Assembly: GCF_005280735.1 (NCBI RefSeq)
Contig: NZ_CP040077.1
Coordinates: 620,001-684,000 of the forward strand
DNA: 64,000 nucleotides
Direction of reading: 5' to 3'
Origin: Trinickia violacea
GTDB lineage: Bacteria; Pseudomonadota; Gammaproteobacteria; Burkholderiales; Burkholderiaceae
Each line of letters begins with the position of its first letter. The stretch's first letter is position 1. Shown piece after piece: positions 26,280-34,920 of this stretch. The notes under the pieces are model-generated. The model was not told the origin of the DNA and did no database searches. It saw only the letters and a program-made list of their open reading frames with translations. The position numbers and the translations under genes were made by a program.

Positions 26280-27173
26280 TTACGTCTCCACGTGCTGCGC
26301 TTCGCGCTCGCGCTGGCCGGCGAGCGGGTCGCGCCGCACGAGCAGCATGTGGATCTGGCGCGCGTCGCCGCGCTGGATTTCGAAGATCAAGTCGTCGATG
26401 CGGACTTTCTCGCCCCGGTGCGGCACGCGCCCGAAATGATGCGTGACGAGCCCGCCGATCGTGTCGACCTCTTCGTCCGAATAATGCGTGCCGAATGTTT
26501 CATTGAATTGTTCGATCTCGGTGAGCGCGCGCACGCGATAGCGGCCGTCCGGCGAAGCGATGATGTTGCCGCTTTCCTCGTCGAAATCGTATTCGTCCTC
26601 GATGTCGCCGACGATCTGCTCGAGCACGTCCTCGATCGTGATCAAGCCCGCGACGCCGCCGTATTCGTCGACGACGATCGCGATGTGGTTGCGGTTCACG
26701 CGGAAGTCGTGCAGCAGCACATTGAGGCGCTTCGACTCGGGGATGAACACCGCCGGGCGCAGCATGCCGCGCACGTCGAACTCTTCTTCGGCGTAGTAGC
26801 GCAGCAGGTCTTTCGCGAGCAGCACGCCGATCACGTTGTCGCGGTTGCCTTCGTACACGGGGTAGCGCGAGTGCGCTTTTTCGAGCACGAACGGAATGAA
26901 TTTGTCAGGGCTTTGCTCGATGTTGATCGCGTCCATTTGGGCGCGCGGAACCATGATGTCCCGTGCGCAGAGGTCGGAGACCTGGAACACGCCTTCGATC
27001 ATCGACAGCGAATCGGCGTCGATCAGATTGCGTTCGTGCGCGTCTTGAAGGATTTCGAGCAACTCGGCCCGCGAATCGGGCTCGGGCGAGATGAAGTCGG
27101 TCAGGCGCTCGAGCAGCGAGCGCTTTTCTTGCGGTTTGTCGGTGTGTCGTCGACTGGGATAAGAGTCGTTCAT
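26280..27173 (-). CDS. corC: CorC/HlyC family CBS-domain protein (YbeX)
   Basis: A 297-residue cytoplasmic protein with two CBS domains (about residues 75-195) and a C-terminal CorC_HlyC FAD-like domain (about 210-290). ARDIMVPRAQMDAI and VDEYGGVAGLITIEDVLEQIVGDIEDEYD are signature phrases. E. coli YbeX/CorC has been tied to magnesium/cobalt efflux and to ribosome maturation. In many genomes ybeZ-ybeY-ybeX-lnt form one cluster; here the phoH and ybeY homologues are 2 kb away, separated by the DUF4337 gene, a small secreted protein and chaC. Confidence 0.93.
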   Translation of the reverse strand: MNDSYPSRRHTDKPQEKRSLLERLTDFISPEPDSRAELLEILQDAHERNLIDADSLSMIEGVFQVSDLCARDIMVPRAQMDAINIEQSPDKFIPFVLEKAHSRYPVYEGNRDNVIGVLLAKDLLRYYAEEEFDVRGMLRPAVFIPESKRLNVLLHDFRVNRNHIAIVVDEYGGVAGLITIEDVLEQIVGDIEDEYDFDEESGNIIASPDGRYRVRALTEIEQFNETFGTHYSDEEVDTIGGLVTHHFGRVPHRGEKVRIDDLIFEIQRGDARQIHMLLVRRDPLAGQREREAQHVET

Positions 27174-27431
27174 GGTGATGCGCGCGGCGGCGCCGGGCGC
27201 GTTGTTGCAGAAAGTTAAGGATACACCAGGCGCATTGCGCGTCCGTGTCGGCTGGACCGCATAGGGCGCACGACAGGGGGACCGCTGAGGTGACGGTTCA
27301 GCTGAGAACTAAGGTACTAAGGGGCCGCAACAGCTGCCATTCGGAAACAGATCCTGATAAAGTCCCGCGGCAGAGCGGCCGCACAACGGCGCCTGAGCAT
27401 CCATCCTAACTTATTCTTGCGCGAAGAAAGT

Positions 27432-28028
27432 ATGTCGGACGAATTTGAAGTGCGCGGCCCGCACGACGAGGCCCTCGAGCACCCCGAGCACGGCGGGCAC
27501 GAAGCGCATAGAGACGCGGACCCGTTTGCGAGCCGTATCGCGGTGATGACCGCGATTCTCGCGACAATCGGCGCCGTTTTTTCCTATCAGGGCAGCTCGA
27601 CTGAGGGACTCGCACTCTTCTACAAGAACGAAGCGGCGATTCGCAAGACCGAGGCGGCGAATCAGTGGAGCTACTACCAGGCGAAGGGCGAGAAGGAGAA
27701 TCTCGCGGAGCTCGGTGCGGCGCTCAGTGCAAGCGATCCGAAAGCTCACGCGAAATTTGCGGCCGACGTCGACAAGTACGTGCAGCAGAAGCACGAGATT
27801 TTCGCCAAGGCGCAGGCGCTGGAAAAATCGGTCGAAGAGGCGGACAAGATGAGTGAGGAGCAACTGCATCACCATCATCGCTGGGCGCAGGCGACCACCC
27901 TGACGCAGATCGCCATTTCGCTGGCGGCGATCACCTTGCTCACGCGGCGGCGGTGGCTGCAGATCGCCGCTTATGGCGTGGCCGGTTTTGGCGCGCTCGT
28001 GGGCGTTGCCGCGTTCCTCGGCCTCTGA
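27432..28028 (+). CDS. DUF4337-like membrane protein
   Basis: A 198-residue protein with one hydrophobic segment at about residues 36-57 (VMTAILATIGAVFSYQG) and two at the C-terminus (about 150-170 and 173-197). Between them lies a charged, probably coiled helical region rich in Glu, Lys and Ala. A HHHHR cluster stands before the second helix. The pattern fits the DUF4337 family, whose function is unknown. ATG 27432 is chosen with GAAGAAAG just upstream, rather than a TTG five codons before. It is divergent from corC. Confidence 0.75.
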   Translation: MSDEFEVRGPHDEALEHPEHGGHEAHRDADPFASRIAVMTAILATIGAVFSYQGSSTEGLALFYKNEAAIRKTEAANQWSYYQAKGEKENLAELGAALSASDPKAHAKFAADVDKYVQQKHEIFAKAQALEKSVEEADKMSEEQLHHHHRWAQATTLTQIAISLAAITLLTRRRWLQIAAYGVAGFGALVGVAAFLGL

Positions 28029-28108
28029 TCATCCGCGATCGCCCGCGCGCGCCAATTTCGAGCGTTTGGTCGCCTTCATGCGGGCTGTCGGCGTTTTCCG
28101 TCCCGCTG

Positions 28109-28139
28109 CCTGCGTATAAATAGAAATAAAACACGCAGG
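28109..28139. promoter_or_regulatory. Inverted repeat with AT-rich loop in a 307-base gap
   Basis: CCTGCGT (28109-28115) and ACGCAGG (28133-28139) are perfect inverted arms around a 17-base AT-rich stretch (TATAAATAGAAATAAA). The gap 28029-28335 otherwise shows no gene. The AT-rich core could be a -10 region for the small secreted protein downstream, with the arms as a factor site. This is inference from local composition only. Confidence 0.3.
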
Positions 28140-28335
28140 AAAAGAGACCACCTTGGGGCGCGATCCGCGCGGCTTCGCGCCGCGAATCGCCGGGACTCGG
28201 CGGCGATGCGGTCGCAACGTCGTTCGTGCTTCCTTCGAAGCGACGTCTTCCACGATGGGCATGACAGGCCGCGCGCTTCGCTGCCGTGGCCGGTGCACTG
28301 CGGCCGTCCGCGGGGGATGCGTTGCGGAGGAAACC

Positions 28336-28530
28336 ATGGCGACTTTCGTGGTGATGCTGGCCGTTTGTCTCGCGATCCCGTTTGGCGGCGGGGCCGCTCA
28401 GAAGGCGGTGCAGCCGCATGAGGCGCAGGCGGTGGCGGCGGAGCAGACCGCGCCTGCTACGACGCTGGCTGGCGCGGCGTTGCCGACGGCCTCGGCGGAA
28501 GCCGGCGACAGCTCGACGCCTGCTAGATAG
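28336..28530 (+). CDS. Small secreted or membrane-anchored hypothetical protein
   Basis: A 64-residue protein beginning MATFVVMLAVCLAIPFGGGAAQ, which reads as a signal peptide or single membrane helix, followed by an Ala/Glu/Thr-rich low-complexity tail. An excellent ribosome site (GGAGG five bases before ATG) supports translation. Upstream in-frame extension is arginine/cysteine-rich and is rejected. I do not recognise the family. The cysteine at position 11 has valine before it, so this is not a lipobox. It is convergent with chaC. Confidence 0.55.
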   Translation: MATFVVMLAVCLAIPFGGGAAQKAVQPHEAQAVAAEQTAPATTLAGAALPTASAEAGDSSTPAR

Positions 28531-28584
28531 GGATAGGCGCCTGAGCGTGCTCGGCGCTTGGGTTGCGCGGGCGGCGGCCGTGCG

Positions 28585-29235
28585 TTACCGGCAGCGCTCG
28601 AGCAGCGCCTCGAGCGCGCGGTCCGGCATGCCGCTTTCGCGCAACGCTTCGACGGTTCGGCTCACGTAGTCGAGCGTCGTGCCGTAACGGCCGCGCGCGC
28701 AGCCGAGCACGGTCTTGACGACCGTATCGGACAGCTTGCCGGTATAGGTCGCCACGTCGCGCCGCATCACGAACGACAGTGCCGAGACGCGCTGTCCGTC
28801 CGCCAGCGCGCATGGCAGCCACGACGGGCGATACGAGCCCATCGGCATTTCGCGCCGCCAGAGTGCTTCGAGATGGGGCATGGCGCCTGCCGCGGCGAGG
28901 CGGAACGCGATGCCGCTGCACGAACCGCCGCGATCGAGCGCGAGCACGAGGCCGGGCTGCTCAGGCGTGCCGCGATTGACGCGCGACCACAGGTACAGCC
29001 CGCGGTGATAGCCGTGCACGCGAGCGCGCACGGCTTCGACGGTCGGCAGACCCGGGTTCCAGATCAGCGAGCCATAGCCGAAGAGCCAGAGATCGTTCGA
29101 TCGGTCCCAGCCTTGCAGCGTATCGGCGAGCGATGCCGCCATCTCTTCCTCCGACAGATACCGCGCGACACCGAGCCTCGGCGGATAGCCGGGGCAGGCG
29201 GCGGGGAGATCAGGGGCGAGGTGCGAGTCGTTCAC
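28585..29235 (-). CDS. chaC: Gamma-glutamylcyclotransferase, ChaC type
   Basis: A 216-residue cytoplasmic enzyme predicted to split glutathione into 5-oxoproline and Cys-Gly. WLFGYGSLIWNPGLP (about residues 50-64) is the substrate-binding signature, followed by RARVHGYHRGLYLWSRVNRGT, the ChaC-specific block. The start is a GTG. It is 40 bases after ybeY on the same strand, an arrangement that suggests co-transcription. Confidence 0.92.
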   Translation of the reverse strand: MNDSHLAPDLPAACPGYPPRLGVARYLSEEEMAASLADTLQGWDRSNDLWLFGYGSLIWNPGLPTVEAVRARVHGYHRGLYLWSRVNRGTPEQPGLVLALDRGGSCSGIAFRLAAAGAMPHLEALWRREMPMGSYRPSWLPCALADGQRVSALSFVMRRDVATYTGKLSDTVVKTVLGCARGRYGTTLDYVSRTVEALRESGMPDRALEALLERCR

Positions 29236-29275
29236 GAGGGGCGGGCGGTCGGCTTATCGGCGGGCGTTCGGACGA

Positions 29276-29767
29276 TTATCGGCCATCGTTCCGCTCGCTC
29301 CCATCGTTTCGATAGGGATCGGGAAAACCCAGCGCACCGAGGATCTCGGTTTCGAGCGCCTCCATTTCTTCCGCTTCTTCTTCGACTTCGTGGTCGTAGC
29401 CCTGGGCGTGCAGCGTGCCGTGCACGATCAGGTGCGCGTAGTGCGCTTCGAGCGGCTTGTTCTGCTCGGCGGCCTCTTTTTCGACCACCGGGCAGCACAG
29501 GATCAAGTCGCCCGTGACCGGATCGTCTTCCGTCTCGGCGTAAGCGAAGGTGAGGACGTTGGTCGCGTAGTCCTTGCCGCGATAGGTGCGGTTGAGCGTG
29601 CGGCCTTCGTCGGCGTCGACAAAGCGAACGGTCAACTCGCCGCCGGCGAACAGCGCCGCCTTGATCCAGCTTGCGACGGTCGCGCGCGGCAGCAGCGCCT
29701 TGTGCTCCGGATAGGCTTTCGCCGCCGGAAATTGCAGGTTGAGCGTCAGTTTGGGCGCGCGGGTCAT
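29276..29767 (-). CDS. ybeY: Endoribonuclease YbeY
   Basis: A 163-residue zinc-dependent RNase acting in 16S rRNA 3' maturation and 70S quality control. The three-histidine zinc motif HGTLHAQGYDHE (about residues 124-135) and the preceding NVLTFAYAE segment are intact. It follows phoH by about 50 bases in the usual phoH(ybeZ)-ybeY order. Confidence 0.95.
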   Translation of the reverse strand: MTRAPKLTLNLQFPAAKAYPEHKALLPRATVASWIKAALFAGGELTVRFVDADEGRTLNRTYRGKDYATNVLTFAYAETEDDPVTGDLILCCPVVEKEAAEQNKPLEAHYAHLIVHGTLHAQGYDHEVEEEAEEMEALETEILGALGFPDPYRNDGSERNDGR

Positions 29768-29818
29768 GCGATGGGCTGGGTCTGGTTTGGCTGTTGCGTT
29801 TTTTTGTTCGCGTGGGGA

Positions 29819-30883
29819 TCAGCGGCCGTCGGGCTGGTGATGATCGTCCTTGTGCGAGTGCGCGTCGTACGCTTCGACGATGCGCGCGACGAGCGGATGC
29901 CGCACCACGTCCGCGCTCGTGAAGCGCGTGAGCGCGATGCCGCGCACGTTCGCGAGCACCTGCTGTGCTTCGATGAGCCCGCTCTTGTGCCCGCGCGGCA
30001 AGTCGATCTGCGTCGTGTCGCCGGTGACGACCGCCTTCGAGCCGAAACCGATACGCGTCAAGAACATCTTCATCTGCTCGGGCGTCGTGTTCTGCGCCTC
30101 GTCGAGAATGATGAACGCGTGATTAAGCGTGCGGCCGCGCATGTACGCGAGCGGCGCGATCTCGATCATCTGGCGCTCGAACATCTTCGCGGTCTTGTCG
30201 AAGCCGAGCAGGTCATACAAGGCGTCGTAGAGCGGACGCAGATACGGATCGACCTTTTGCGCGAGATCGCCCGGCAAGAAGCCGAGCCGTTCGCCCGCTT
30301 CGACGGCCGGACGCGTGAGCACGATGCGCTTGACCTGGTCGCGCTCGAGCGCGTCGACCGCACAGGCCACGGCGAGGTAGGTCTTGCCGGTGCCCGCCGG
30401 CCCGACGCCGAGCGTCACGTCGTGCGACACGATCTGCTTGAGGTATTCGCGCTGTGCCGGCGTGCGGCCGCGCAGGTCGGCGCGGCGCGTGTAGAGCTTC
30501 GGCCCGAGTTCTTCGAGGTTCTCCTCATCGCCCACGCTCGCGGGTTCGTCGAACGGATGATCGGGATCGCCGCGGAACCGCACGTCGATCTCGGCGCCGC
30601 CGTTCGGGCCTTTGTTGCCGGGGTGGCGCGCTTCGACGAGCGCTAGCTGAATGTCGTCGACGGACAGCGGCTCGAGTGCGCGGTTGTAGAAGTCTTCGAG
30701 GGCGCCTAGCGCGACTTTCGCGCCGCGCCCGCGGATCGCAATCCGATGGCCGCGGCGCTGTAGCGTGACATCGAGAGCCTGCTCGATCTGCCGCAGGTTT
30801 TCGTCGAGCGGGCCGCAGAGGTTGGCGAGACGCGCATTGTCTTCGCGCGGTGCGTTGAATTCCAGTGACTGGGCGACTTTCAA
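29819..30883 (-). CDS. PhoH-like ATPase (PhoL/YbeZ)
   Basis: A 354-residue cytoplasmic ATPase. Walker A GPAGTGKTYLAVA is at about residues 161-173 and Walker B FIILDEAQNT about 100 residues later, followed by TRIGFGSKAVVTGDTTQIDLPRG, the signature of the PhoH/YbeZ group. YbeZ partners with YbeY in ribosome biogenesis. The only sensible start is a TTG at 30883 with AAGGA upstream, because the reading frame has no ATG or GTG near the conserved N-terminus. It follows miaB by 30 bases. Confidence 0.92.
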   Translation of the reverse strand: MKVAQSLEFNAPREDNARLANLCGPLDENLRQIEQALDVTLQRRGHRIAIRGRGAKVALGALEDFYNRALEPLSVDDIQLALVEARHPGNKGPNGGAEIDVRFRGDPDHPFDEPASVGDEENLEELGPKLYTRRADLRGRTPAQREYLKQIVSHDVTLGVGPAGTGKTYLAVACAVDALERDQVKRIVLTRPAVEAGERLGFLPGDLAQKVDPYLRPLYDALYDLLGFDKTAKMFERQMIEIAPLAYMRGRTLNHAFIILDEAQNTTPEQMKMFLTRIGFGSKAVVTGDTTQIDLPRGHKSGLIEAQQVLANVRGIALTRFTSADVVRHPLVARIVEAYDAHSHKDDHHQPDGR

Positions 30884-30913
30884 GGCGAGGATTCGATCCT
30901 TAGCTTAACGGGC

Positions 30914-32284
30914 TTAATGCGTCGAAGTGGCGATTTCCGGCGTGAGCACGAGTTCGCCGCGCAACGAATGCGGATACCAGTGGACGATCTTCACGTCGAT
31001 CATCTGGCCGATGAGGCGCGCATGCGACGCGACAGGCGCCGGGAAGTTGACGACGCGGTTGTTCGCAGTGCGTCCGGCGAGCTCGTTCGGGTCTTTGCGC
31101 GCGGGGCGTTCGACCAGGATGCGCTGCACCGAGCCGACCATCGATTCGCTGATCTTGTTGACGTTAGCGTCGATCGTCGCTTGCAGATGTTGCAGGCGTT
31201 TGAGCTTGACCTCGCGCGGCGTGTCGTCGTGCAGGTTCGCCGCCGGCGTGCCGGGACGCGGGCTGTAGATGAACGAGAAGCTCGTGTCGTAGCTCATCTC
31301 GTGCACGAGGGACATCGTCTTGTCGAAGTCTTCGTCCGTTTCGCCGGGGAAGCCGACGATGATGTCCGTCGACAGCGACAGGTCCGGGCGGATCGCGCGC
31401 AGTTTGCGGATCACCGACTTGTATTCGAGCACCGTGTAGCCGCGCTTCATCGCCATCAGGATGCGGTCGGAGCCGTGCTGCACGGGCAGATGCAGGTGCG
31501 AGACGAGCTTCGGCACCTTCGCGTAGGTATCGATCAGGCGCTGCGTGAATTCCTTCGGGTGCGACGTGGTGTAGCGAATCCGCTCGATGCCGGGAATCTC
31601 GGCGACGTATTCGATCAGCGTCGCGAAATCGGCGATCTCGGTTGCGCCGAGCGTCAGCGCGCCACGGTAAGCGTTCACGTTCTGGCCGAGCAGCGTGACT
31701 TCGCGCACGCCTTGGTCGGCCAAGCCCGCGATTTCAGTGAGCACGTCGTCGAGCGGGCGCGACACTTCCTCGCCGCGCGTGTACGGCACGACGCAATAGC
31801 TGCAGTACTTGCTGCAGCCTTCCATGATCGACACGAACGCGCTCGGGCCTTCCACTCGCGCGGGCGGCAGGTGATCGAACTTCTCGATCTCCGGAAACGA
31901 AATATCGACTTGCGCACGGCCGCTCGCGCGGCGCGCATCGATCATCTGCGGCAGGCGGTGCAGCGTCTGCGGGCCGAACACGAGGTCGACGTACGGCGCG
32001 CGCGCGACGATCGACGCGCCTTCCTGGCTCGCGACACAGCCGCCCACGCCGATCAGCAGATTCGGATTCGCCTCTTTGAGCTCGCGCACGCGGCCCAAGT
32101 CGGAGAACACTTTTTCCTGCGCTTTTTCCCGCACGGAGCAGGTATTGAAGAGGATGACGTCCGCGTCTTCCGGGGAGTCGGTCTTGATGAGCCCTTCGGC
32201 AGCGCCGAGCACGTCGACCATCTTGTCGGAGTCGTACTCGTTCATCTGGCAGCCAAAGGTCTTTACATAAACTTTCTTGGTCAT
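30914..32284 (-). CDS. miaB: tRNA-2-methylthio-N6-dimethylallyladenosine synthase MiaB
   Basis: A 456-residue radical-SAM methylthiotransferase that modifies A37 of tRNAs reading UNN codons. The N-terminal iron-sulfur cluster cysteines occur in TFGCQMNEYDSD, FNTCSVREKAQ and GVGGCVASQEG. The radical-SAM CxxxCxxC is CSKYCSYC in MEGCSKYCSYCVVPYTRG. A TRAM domain occupies the last ~65 residues. It heads the miaB-phoH-ybeY-chaC run. Confidence 0.97.
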   Translation of the reverse strand: MTKKVYVKTFGCQMNEYDSDKMVDVLGAAEGLIKTDSPEDADVILFNTCSVREKAQEKVFSDLGRVRELKEANPNLLIGVGGCVASQEGASIVARAPYVDLVFGPQTLHRLPQMIDARRASGRAQVDISFPEIEKFDHLPPARVEGPSAFVSIMEGCSKYCSYCVVPYTRGEEVSRPLDDVLTEIAGLADQGVREVTLLGQNVNAYRGALTLGATEIADFATLIEYVAEIPGIERIRYTTSHPKEFTQRLIDTYAKVPKLVSHLHLPVQHGSDRILMAMKRGYTVLEYKSVIRKLRAIRPDLSLSTDIIVGFPGETDEDFDKTMSLVHEMSYDTSFSFIYSPRPGTPAANLHDDTPREVKLKRLQHLQATIDANVNKISESMVGSVQRILVERPARKDPNELAGRTANNRVVNFPAPVASHARLIGQMIDVKIVHWYPHSLRGELVLTPEIATSTH

Positions 32285-32345
32285 GAAGTTCGCCGTTCGC
32301 AGTGGTTGACCTGGGGGCGTCCGTCGTCAGTGGGGTTGAAAAGAA

Positions 32346-32377
32346 AAAGGGCGCAAATGTGCGCTGATCAGCCCTTT
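32346..32377 (-). terminator. Intrinsic terminator upstream of miaB, minus strand
   Basis: AAAGGGC (32346-32352) and GCCCTTT (32371-32377) form a stem with GCGC/GCGC pairing inside it. On the minus strand it is followed by CTTTTTCTTTT, a good uridine tract. It points toward miaB, yet no minus-strand gene lies directly upstream, because the next gene, an MFS exporter, runs the other way. Confidence 0.55.
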
Positions 32378-32569
32378 ATTATAGCCTTTCAGACTTTTCG
32401 AGCCTTGGCTGCGCGGCTTCCACGAAAAGCCTGATATCGCCAAGCCGATCCATTCGAGCGTCGATTGTTCGATTTCGTTTGAAAATGATTTAAGTGCCAC
32501 GCCAATTATCAAAAGCATATGGCTCCGGGAGAATGCGTCCTGTCCAAATCCCGTTCCAAGGGGCCTCAC

Positions 32570-33745
32570 ATGCCAATTCCATTGCTGGCGCTCGCGATGA
32601 GCGCATTCGCGATCGGCACGACCGAGTTCGTCATCATGGGGATCCTGCCCGATGTCGCGCGTGATCTCGGCGTGACGATTCCGTCCGCCGGGCTGCTCGT
32701 CTCCGGCTACGCGCTCGGTGTCACCGTCGGCGCGCCGCTGTTGGCCGTCGTGACGAGCAAGCTGCCGCGCAAGTTCGCGCTGCAAATGCTGATGGTGATC
32801 TTCGTGATTGGCAACGTGCTGTGCGCGCTTTCCCCGAACTACACGGTGCTGATGGTGGCGCGCGTCGTCACGTCGTTTGCGCACGGCTCGTTCTTCGGGA
32901 TCGGGGCAGTCGTCGCCGCCTCGCTCGTGCCGCAGGAGAAGCGCGCCAGCGCGATTGCGATGATGTTCACCGGGCTCACGCTGGCGAACGTGCTCGGCGT
33001 GCCGTTCGGGACCTTCATCGGTCAGGAATTCGGCTGGCGCATGACGTTCTGGGTGGTCGCCGCGATCGGCGTGCTGTCGCTTGCAAGCGTCGCGGCGCTG
33101 GTTCCGAACCATCATGACGCGGGCCCCGCCGGGCTCGGCCACGAAGTGCGCGTGCTCAAGGAGCCGCAGGTGTGGCTCGCGCTCGCGATGACGGTGCTCG
33201 GCTTCGGCGGCGTGTTCATTGTGTTCACCTATGTCACGCCGATTCTCGAGCAGCTGGGCGGCTTCTCGCCGCGCTCGGTGACGCTGATTCTAGTGCTGTT
33301 CGGCGCGGGGTTGACGATCGGCAATACGCTCGGCGGCAAGCTCGCGGATCGTGCGCTGATGCCGTCGCTGATGGGCATCCTCGCAGCGCTCGCCGTGGTG
33401 ATGGTGATCTTCGCGAAGACGAGCCACTCGCCGGTGCTCTCGGCGGTGACCGTGTTCCTGTGGGGGATCGCCGCGTTCGCGACGGTGCCGCCGCTGCAGA
33501 TGCGCGTCGTCGAAAAGGCGAAGCACGCGCCGAATCTCGCTTCGACGCTGAACATCGGCGCGTTCAACTTCGGCAACGCGGCGGGCGCATGGCTTGGCGG
33601 GCTCGTGCTGACGCATGGACATGGGCTCGATACGCTGCCCCTGGTTGCGGCTGCAGTCGCAGTTGCGGCGCTCGTGCTCACGTGGGTCGCGGCGCGGCTC
33701 GATGCGCCGGCGGTCAAGCGCGTCGTCGAGCGGGTTTCGTCTTGA
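32570..33745 (+). CDS. MFS transporter, DHA1/AraJ-like exporter
   Basis: A 391-residue, twelve-helix inner-membrane transporter. MPIPLLALAMSAFAIGTTEFVIMGILPDVARDLGV is the first helix and the DHA1-typical FVIMGLLP-like motif; YALGVTVGAPLL and the loop TSKLPRK follow. The start at 32570 is selected since the upstream 17 codons are polar and dispensable. Substrates could be sugars, arabinose-like compounds or drugs; the sequence does not decide. The XRE-cupin gene downstream on the same strand may regulate it. Confidence 0.9.
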   Translation: MPIPLLALAMSAFAIGTTEFVIMGILPDVARDLGVTIPSAGLLVSGYALGVTVGAPLLAVVTSKLPRKFALQMLMVIFVIGNVLCALSPNYTVLMVARVVTSFAHGSFFGIGAVVAASLVPQEKRASAIAMMFTGLTLANVLGVPFGTFIGQEFGWRMTFWVVAAIGVLSLASVAALVPNHHDAGPAGLGHEVRVLKEPQVWLALAMTVLGFGGVFIVFTYVTPILEQLGGFSPRSVTLILVLFGAGLTIGNTLGGKLADRALMPSLMGILAALAVVMVIFAKTSHSPVLSAVTVFLWGIAAFATVPPLQMRVVEKAKHAPNLASTLNIGAFNFGNAAGAWLGGLVLTHGHGLDTLPLVAAAVAVAALVLTWVAARLDAPAVKRVVERVSS

Positions 33746-33822
33746 AGCGTGCCACTTGCGCGGTGGCGCTGGTTAAAGCCCGCGCCGCCTCCGCACGTGA
33801 TAACAGTGTGACGATTTCTTCG

Positions 33823-33877
33823 TTTGAGCGCCGCCCACCCGATGCTAGCCTTGCTTCCATTCGAGTTTGAGCGCCGC
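33823..33877 (+). promoter_or_regulatory. Twelve-base direct repeats before the XRE-cupin gene
   Basis: TTTGAGCGCCGC occurs at 33823-33834 and again at 33866-33877, 43 bases apart, about four helical turns. This fits binding of a factor on one DNA face, perhaps autoregulation by the downstream gene. A GATGCT hexamer lies between the copies and could be a -10 box. Confidence 0.35.
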
Positions 33878-33904
33878 GTCGCGGCGACCACGGAGGCAAC
33901 TGAC

Positions 33905-34582
33905 ATGCATTCCCCCTTAGCGCTGGTCCGCGAACCTGCCGAAGAGGCGCAGCTTCGCAGCCGTTTGAACGAACCGTTCGATGCGCTCGAACACGTCGTC
34001 GGTGTGAACCTCGCGCGCTTGCGCGCCGAGCGGCAGCTCTCGCTCGATGCGCTCGCGCGGGCATCGGGCGTGTCGCGCGCGATGCTCGCGCAGATCGAAT
34101 CGGCGCGCAGCATTCCCTCGATCAAGGTGCTGTGCAAGATCGCGCTGGCGTTGAAGGTGTCGGTGGCGGCGTTCTTGCGCCGGCATGCGGTGAACGGCAT
34201 CGAGCATCTGCCGGCCGAGCGCGCGCGGCGTGTCATCAGTTCGAATGGGCGCTTTTCCGTGCGCGCGCTCTATCCCGACGCCGAGCCTGCCAGCACCGAA
34301 TTCCACGAGCTGCGGATCGCGCCGCTGCACACCGAAAAGGGCGCGCCGCGCGCGCCGGGCACGACGATCAACCTCGTCGTCAGCGACGGCACACTCGAAG
34401 TCAGCTTGCACGACAGGCGGCAATTGCTCGCGACGGGCGATGCGATCGTCTTCGACGCCGACCAGCCGCACACGTTGCGCAACCCGGGCGACACCGAGGC
34501 GCGCGCGTACCAAGTGACCGTCAACGCGGAAACGCCGCCGCGCTGGGACATACCGCTTCCGCACGACGGTTCGCGCGATTAG
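33905..34582 (+). CDS. XRE-family regulator with cupin sensor domain
   Basis: A 225-residue transcription factor. The helix-turn-helix lies at about residues 38-92 (VGVNLARLRAERQLSLDALARASGVSRAMLAQIESARSIPS), and a cupin domain follows in the last 80 residues (LVVSDGTLEV ... AIVFDADQPHTLRNPG). The start is chosen from GGAGG ten bases before ATG 33905. Regulators of this build commonly sense small metabolites. Possible targets are the MFS gene upstream and its own promoter, judging from location only. Confidence 0.9.
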   Translation: MHSPLALVREPAEEAQLRSRLNEPFDALEHVVGVNLARLRAERQLSLDALARASGVSRAMLAQIESARSIPSIKVLCKIALALKVSVAAFLRRHAVNGIEHLPAERARRVISSNGRFSVRALYPDAEPASTEFHELRIAPLHTEKGAPRAPGTTINLVVSDGTLEVSLHDRRQLLATGDAIVFDADQPHTLRNPGDTEARAYQVTVNAETPPRWDIPLPHDGSRD

Positions 34583-34690
34583 CCGGAGACGGGGTGATCG
34601 GTGCAACCGAGATCTTGCGCTTGCTAACGGCGTGACCCGGCCCTAGAGGAAAGCTTTCATTTCAATCTTGTCAGCTCGCTACGCACCGCC

Positions 34691-34719
34691 CTGCAAGCGG
34701 CGCTTAGCTGTTGTATGCT
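34691..34719 (+). promoter_or_regulatory. Candidate sigma-70 promoter for the FMN riboswitch-ribB transcript
   Basis: CTGCAA (34691-34696) and TATGCT (34714-34719) are separated by 17 bases, giving a plausible -35/-10 pair with a start near 34726, just ahead of the riboswitch. A small palindrome (GCCGGT-CGA-ACCGGC) follows at once. Confidence 0.5.
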
Positions 34720-34749
34720 TCGTCCGCCGGTCGAACCGGCAATCAGTGC

Positions 34750-34920
34750 GTCTTCAGGGCGGGGCGAAATTCCCCACCGGCGGTATGCCGGCGTAAAGCC
34801 GGCGAGCCCGCGAGCGCCCGCACTTTTATGGCGCGACATCGTCGCGTCGCCAAGAGAGCGGGGTCAGCAGATCTGGTGCGATGCCAGGGCCGACGGTCAT
34901 AGTCCGGATGGAAGAAGATG
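34750..34920 (+). ncRNA. FMN riboswitch (RFN element)
   Basis: The conserved blocks of the RFN element are present in order: CTTCAGGGCGGGGCGAAATT, CCCCACCGGCGGTAT, AGCCCGCGAGCG, GGTCAGCAGATCTGGTG, CCAGGGCCGACGGTCATAGT and CCGGATGGAAGAAGAT. The terminal arms TCTTC and GAAGA close helix P1. It binds flavin mononucleotide and turns down the gene downstream, here ribB, 127 bases after the aptamer. The expression platform probably lies in the GC-rich stretch 34940-35030. Confidence 0.96.

Noticed and set aside
30917..32434. A 505-codon plus-strand frame opposite miaB
   Set aside because: No domain or ribosome site; complete overlap with miaB, whose motifs are unambiguous.
34750..34920. A short protein overlapping the FMN riboswitch
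   Set aside because: All RFN consensus blocks are present in order; open frames there are incidental.
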